Shown in pieces: positions 5,624 through 7,694 of a DNA stretch of 7,694 bases. Origin of the DNA: Caulobacteraceae bacterium (GTDB lineage Bacteria > Pseudomonadota > Alphaproteobacteria > Caulobacterales > Caulobacteraceae); the NCBI GenBank assembly GCA_025351125.1, contig JANXWN010000101.1, positions 1-7,694 on the forward strand. Reading direction: 5' to 3'. Every line of letters starts with the position of its first letter. The stretch's first letter is position 1. Below the pieces are notes generated by a model. That model saw only the letters and a program-made list of their open reading frames with translations. It was not told where the DNA came from and did no database searches. Position numbers and translations under genes: made by a program.

Positions 5624-6400
5624 GTGGTTGGCCGGCACGCCTTCGTTATACCCGCCTACGGCGACTCGCCCTATCTGGGCGATTGTTTACGCTCATTGCG
5701 CGAGCAAACTCGGTCTGCTGAGGTCTTGGTGACAACCTCGACACCCTCGCCCTTCGTCGATCGTATATCCCAAGCTTTCGCCGCACCCGTCGTCGTCAAT
5801 CCGCGCCGGGTCGGTATCGCGGCGGATTGGAACTTTGCCCTGGCGGCGACGAGCGCGCGCTATGTGACTCTGGCGCACCAGGACGATACTTATCGGCCGA
5901 CGTTTTTGCAGCGCAGCGTGGACGTATTGGCCGCTTCGCCCGATGCGGTCATATGTTTCACCGGCTATCTGGAAATCGATGATCGCGGCGTGCCCGTCGT
6001 CTCGAAAATTAGCCGGGTCAAACATTTGCTCGAGGCGGTCATGCTCGGCCAAGCAACATGCGTCAGTCCCGCGCGTCTGCGCGCCTTCCTCTCGCTGGGC
6101 AATCCGCTGCCCTGCTCGTCGGTCACTTTCGACCGCGCGCGGCTGCAAGGGTTCACCTTTTTGGATGCCTATCAATCCAATCTTGATTGGGATGCCTGGC
6201 TGAGGCTGATTGGCCTGGGTTTAAACGTCGTGCGTGTGCCCGAACCGCTGGTCGGGCGGCGGCATAATGCCCTGACCGAGACGTCGCGACTGATCCGCGA
6301 CGGCGTGCGCGCCCGCGAAGATTTGCTGATGTTCCGTCGCTGCTGGCCACGTCCGCTCGCTGAACTCATCGCCTATGTCTATCGCGCCAGCTATTTGTAA
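5624..6400 (+). CDS. Family 2 glycosyltransferase (GT-A fold)
   Basis: This 258-residue protein has no membrane segment. Features of GT2 enzymes: the start FVIPAYGDSPYLGDCLRSLREQT (split here as residues 7-20 and 21-29), which forms the first strand and nucleotide site; NPRRVGIAADWNFALA (59-74); the metal-binding DxD-type motif HQDD (85-88); and NLDWDAWLRL (186-195), the region that usually supplies the catalytic base. It probably moves a sugar from an NDP donor to a lipid-linked oligosaccharide at the cytoplasmic face. Donor and acceptor cannot be read from sequence, but the adjacent C-methyltransferase suggests the branched sugar as a candidate. The start is GTG at 5624, five bases after the methyltransferase stop, so translation is probably coupled; there is no strong ribosome binding site. 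It stops at 6400 with a short Arg-rich tail, typical of single-domain GT2 proteins. Confidence 0.88.
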   Translation: MVGRHAFVIPAYGDSPYLGDCLRSLREQTRSAEVLVTTSTPSPFVDRISQAFAAPVVVNPRRVGIAADWNFALAATSARYVTLAHQDDTYRPTFLQRSVDVLAASPDAVICFTGYLEIDDRGVPVVSKISRVKHLLEAVMLGQATCVSPARLRAFLSLGNPLPCSSVTFDRARLQGFTFLDAYQSNLDWDAWLRLIGLGLNVVRVPEPLVGRRHNALTETSRLIRDGVRAREDLLMFRRCWPRPLAELIAYVYRASYL

Positions 6401-6493
6401 TCTTTATTACAGTCGGTGCCTCCACTGCGTTCGACAATATGAAGACCACGCGGCCCTGCTCAAGGTCGCCATCCGATATGCGGTGTCGGCGCG

Positions 6494-6508
6494 TCGCCAA
6501 ATTGGCGA
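6494..6508. terminator. Palindrome TCGCCAAATTGGCGA between convergent genes
   Basis: A 15-base palindrome with an unpaired central base can form an RNA stem TCGCC/GGCGA with loop AAATT. It lies 93 bases after the GT2 stop and 70 bases past the end of the convergent last gene, where terminators are expected. No T-run follows on either strand, so it is a weak terminator candidate or a DNA-binding site. Confidence 0.25.
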
Positions 6509-6578
6509 TTAGCTAGCCATCAATCGCGGCGGAACAGACGACGACGATCCACTTCAGCTGATTAACTTCCTACGAAAG

Positions 6579-7643
6579 CTAAATTTCGATCAATACTTCT
6601 TTCACTCGGCTGCCGATTCTTACCCCCGCCACGTGCCGCTGCGCAATCTCCCCTATCTTGATGGCGGCCCGATAGACAAATGCAAAAATACGACGTTCCA
6701 GACGTTTCAAAATCCGTCGATCCTCAATCATAATATATTGACCAAATCTTCGGATTTCAGATCCCCCCTTCAAATACCGCAATAAAAGATAGCTGTTGAG
6801 CCTTTCCAGAAGAAATCCTCCGACGCGCCTTTGGATGCCGGGTCTTGAAACGTAGTACGCTGAATTTACAAATTCAGCTGCTTGTCGCAGTTTACCGAAT
6901 ATATCTTTGAAATTAACAACTGAGTATATCCCTGTCGAACAGGCTGGTATTAATGTGCTGGACGTTAAAAATTCCACCGCTTCAGCAGGTGTTATTATAC
7001 GATTTTCTATTATGAATTTAGTAAAATTCAGCAAATCTTCCAAAATGTGGCTCATCGCATATTGAAATACAACACCATTTTCTAAGACAATGGCGTGATT
7101 AAATAGTTCTCCTTCACTAAATCGGCCAAATTCATTTGGGATATTTCGCAATCTCGAGGGTTGGATCCATGTCCAGGCACAATTCCATGACGCAACTCCC
7201 AATGGAGTGCTCGAGACAAACCGGCGGTATTGAAATAGTCTGATGTATTCAAAACCGTCGATTAATGTCTCTAGTTTATCGTGAAGCCACAATAGTTGTG
7301 CATACTCAGACAGCGTATGTCCGCGCTCCCCAAAAAAATCATCCGCGACCTGGATAACGCGTCTCGGTCCGCTCATCGGGACTGGCGACACCATCAAATC
7401 CACGTAATGATCAAAACGCTTCGGAAATGGCAAGTGGCTGACACATATGTTCAGCGTGTTGATTTTACTCACAGCGAAGCTACCATGCGGGGCGCCAATA
7501 TCGTTGTAATATCTCGCCGGAATGTGTTGCGAAGTCGCGCATTTTTGCTCCAACACATGTGAATAGGAATCAAACACATTTCCACAATTGCCGTGCATCG
7601 ATTCGCTCAACGTTGGCGATGGCGACGTGGCATGGCGTCCCAC
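6579..7643 (-). CDS. Divergent DUF4422-like putative glycosyltransferase, AT-rich, possibly 5'-partial
   Basis: From GTG 7643 the product is 354 residues. NTLNICVSHLPFPKRF (62-77) looks like the first strand of a sugar-transferase fold. FEYIRLFQYRRFVS (131-144) resembles the 'YVGLCHYRRYF' signature of DUF4422 glycosyltransferases. GFLLERLNSYLLLRYL (276-291) resembles their C-terminal ERL segment. The assignment rests on these patterns only. No transmembrane helix or signal peptide is evident, and residues 295-354 are basic. The start is uncertain: the frame has no stop up to the window edge (7694), so the real gene may begin outside; ATG 7598 is another option, and none has a good ribosome binding site. 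About 60 residues precede the recognisable domain, which favours a longer protein. Sixty-base stretches within it are only about one third GC, against about three quarters in parts of the flippase gene, so it was probably acquired by transfer. It is convergent with the GT2 gene. Confidence 0.65.
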   Translation of the reverse strand: MGRHATSPSPTLSESMHGNCGNVFDSYSHVLEQKCATSQHIPARYYNDIGAPHGSFAVSKINTLNICVSHLPFPKRFDHYVDLMVSPVPMSGPRRVIQVADDFFGERGHTLSEYAQLLWLHDKLETLIDGFEYIRLFQYRRFVSSTPLGVASWNCAWTWIQPSRLRNIPNEFGRFSEGELFNHAIVLENGVVFQYAMSHILEDLLNFTKFIIENRIITPAEAVEFLTSSTLIPACSTGIYSVVNFKDIFGKLRQAAEFVNSAYYVSRPGIQRRVGGFLLERLNSYLLLRYLKGGSEIRRFGQYIMIEDRRILKRLERRIFAFVYRAAIKIGEIAQRHVAGVRIGSRVKEVLIEI

Positions 7644-7694
7644 TTGCGGACGCCGTTTCTTGGCGCGGCGTCGATACCGCGCAACTATTCGCAG

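Noticed and set aside
1..7694. CRISPR array, tRNA, insertion sequence or toxin-antitoxin pair
   Set aside because: No regularly spaced identical repeats, cloverleaf with CCA-type end, transposase motif or paired small toxin/antitoxin ORFs were found on either strand. CPBP proteins are sometimes called Abi, but nothing else here suggests phage defence.

Overview
The window is mostly GC-rich (well over 60% in the backbone genes by eye) and looks like the chromosome of a Gram-negative bacterium. A lipobox lipoprotein, a Wzx-type flippase and sugar-modifying enzymes point to an outer membrane and a surface polysaccharide. The alanine-rich lipoprotein and the codon usage suggest an alphaproteobacterium, but no rRNA or diagnostic marker is present, so that is a guess.

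Left part (1-1900). A minus-strand ICMT/PEMT-type membrane methyltransferase runs off the left edge, possibly preceded by a very small minus-strand ORF. Diverging from it on the plus strand are a 72-residue two-helix membrane protein and a CPBP-family intramembrane protease with its catalytic motifs intact. A hairpin with a T-run at about 1857-1890 separates the protease from the convergent lipoprotein gene.

Middle (1923-2526). A short lipoprotein, about half alanine after the cleavage site, is built from 7/14-residue units that also show as a 42-base DNA period. Its leader region carries a perfect CCTCCTT/AAGGAGG hairpin. The 349 bases between its start and the next gene hold no convincing gene.

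Right part (2527-7694). This is a surface-polysaccharide (O-antigen, capsule or exopolysaccharide) region. In order it holds an oligosaccharide flippase, a 323-base intergenic stretch rich in palindromes and repeats, a sugar C-methyltransferase followed 5 bases later by a GT2 glycosyltransferase, and a convergent minus-strand gene of much lower GC. That last gene resembles DUF4422-type glycosyltransferases and its frame stays open to the window edge. Together these genes suggest synthesis and export of a glycan with a C-methylated (branched) sugar, at the edge of a larger locus. The AT-rich last gene looks like a recent import, which is common in such loci.

I found no tRNA, rRNA, CRISPR array, intact insertion sequence or recognisable defence system. 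The less ordinary items are the small membrane protein paired with the CPBP protease, the alanine-heptad lipoprotein with its leader hairpin, the repeat-rich intergenic stretch at 4048-4370 and the AT-rich terminal gene.
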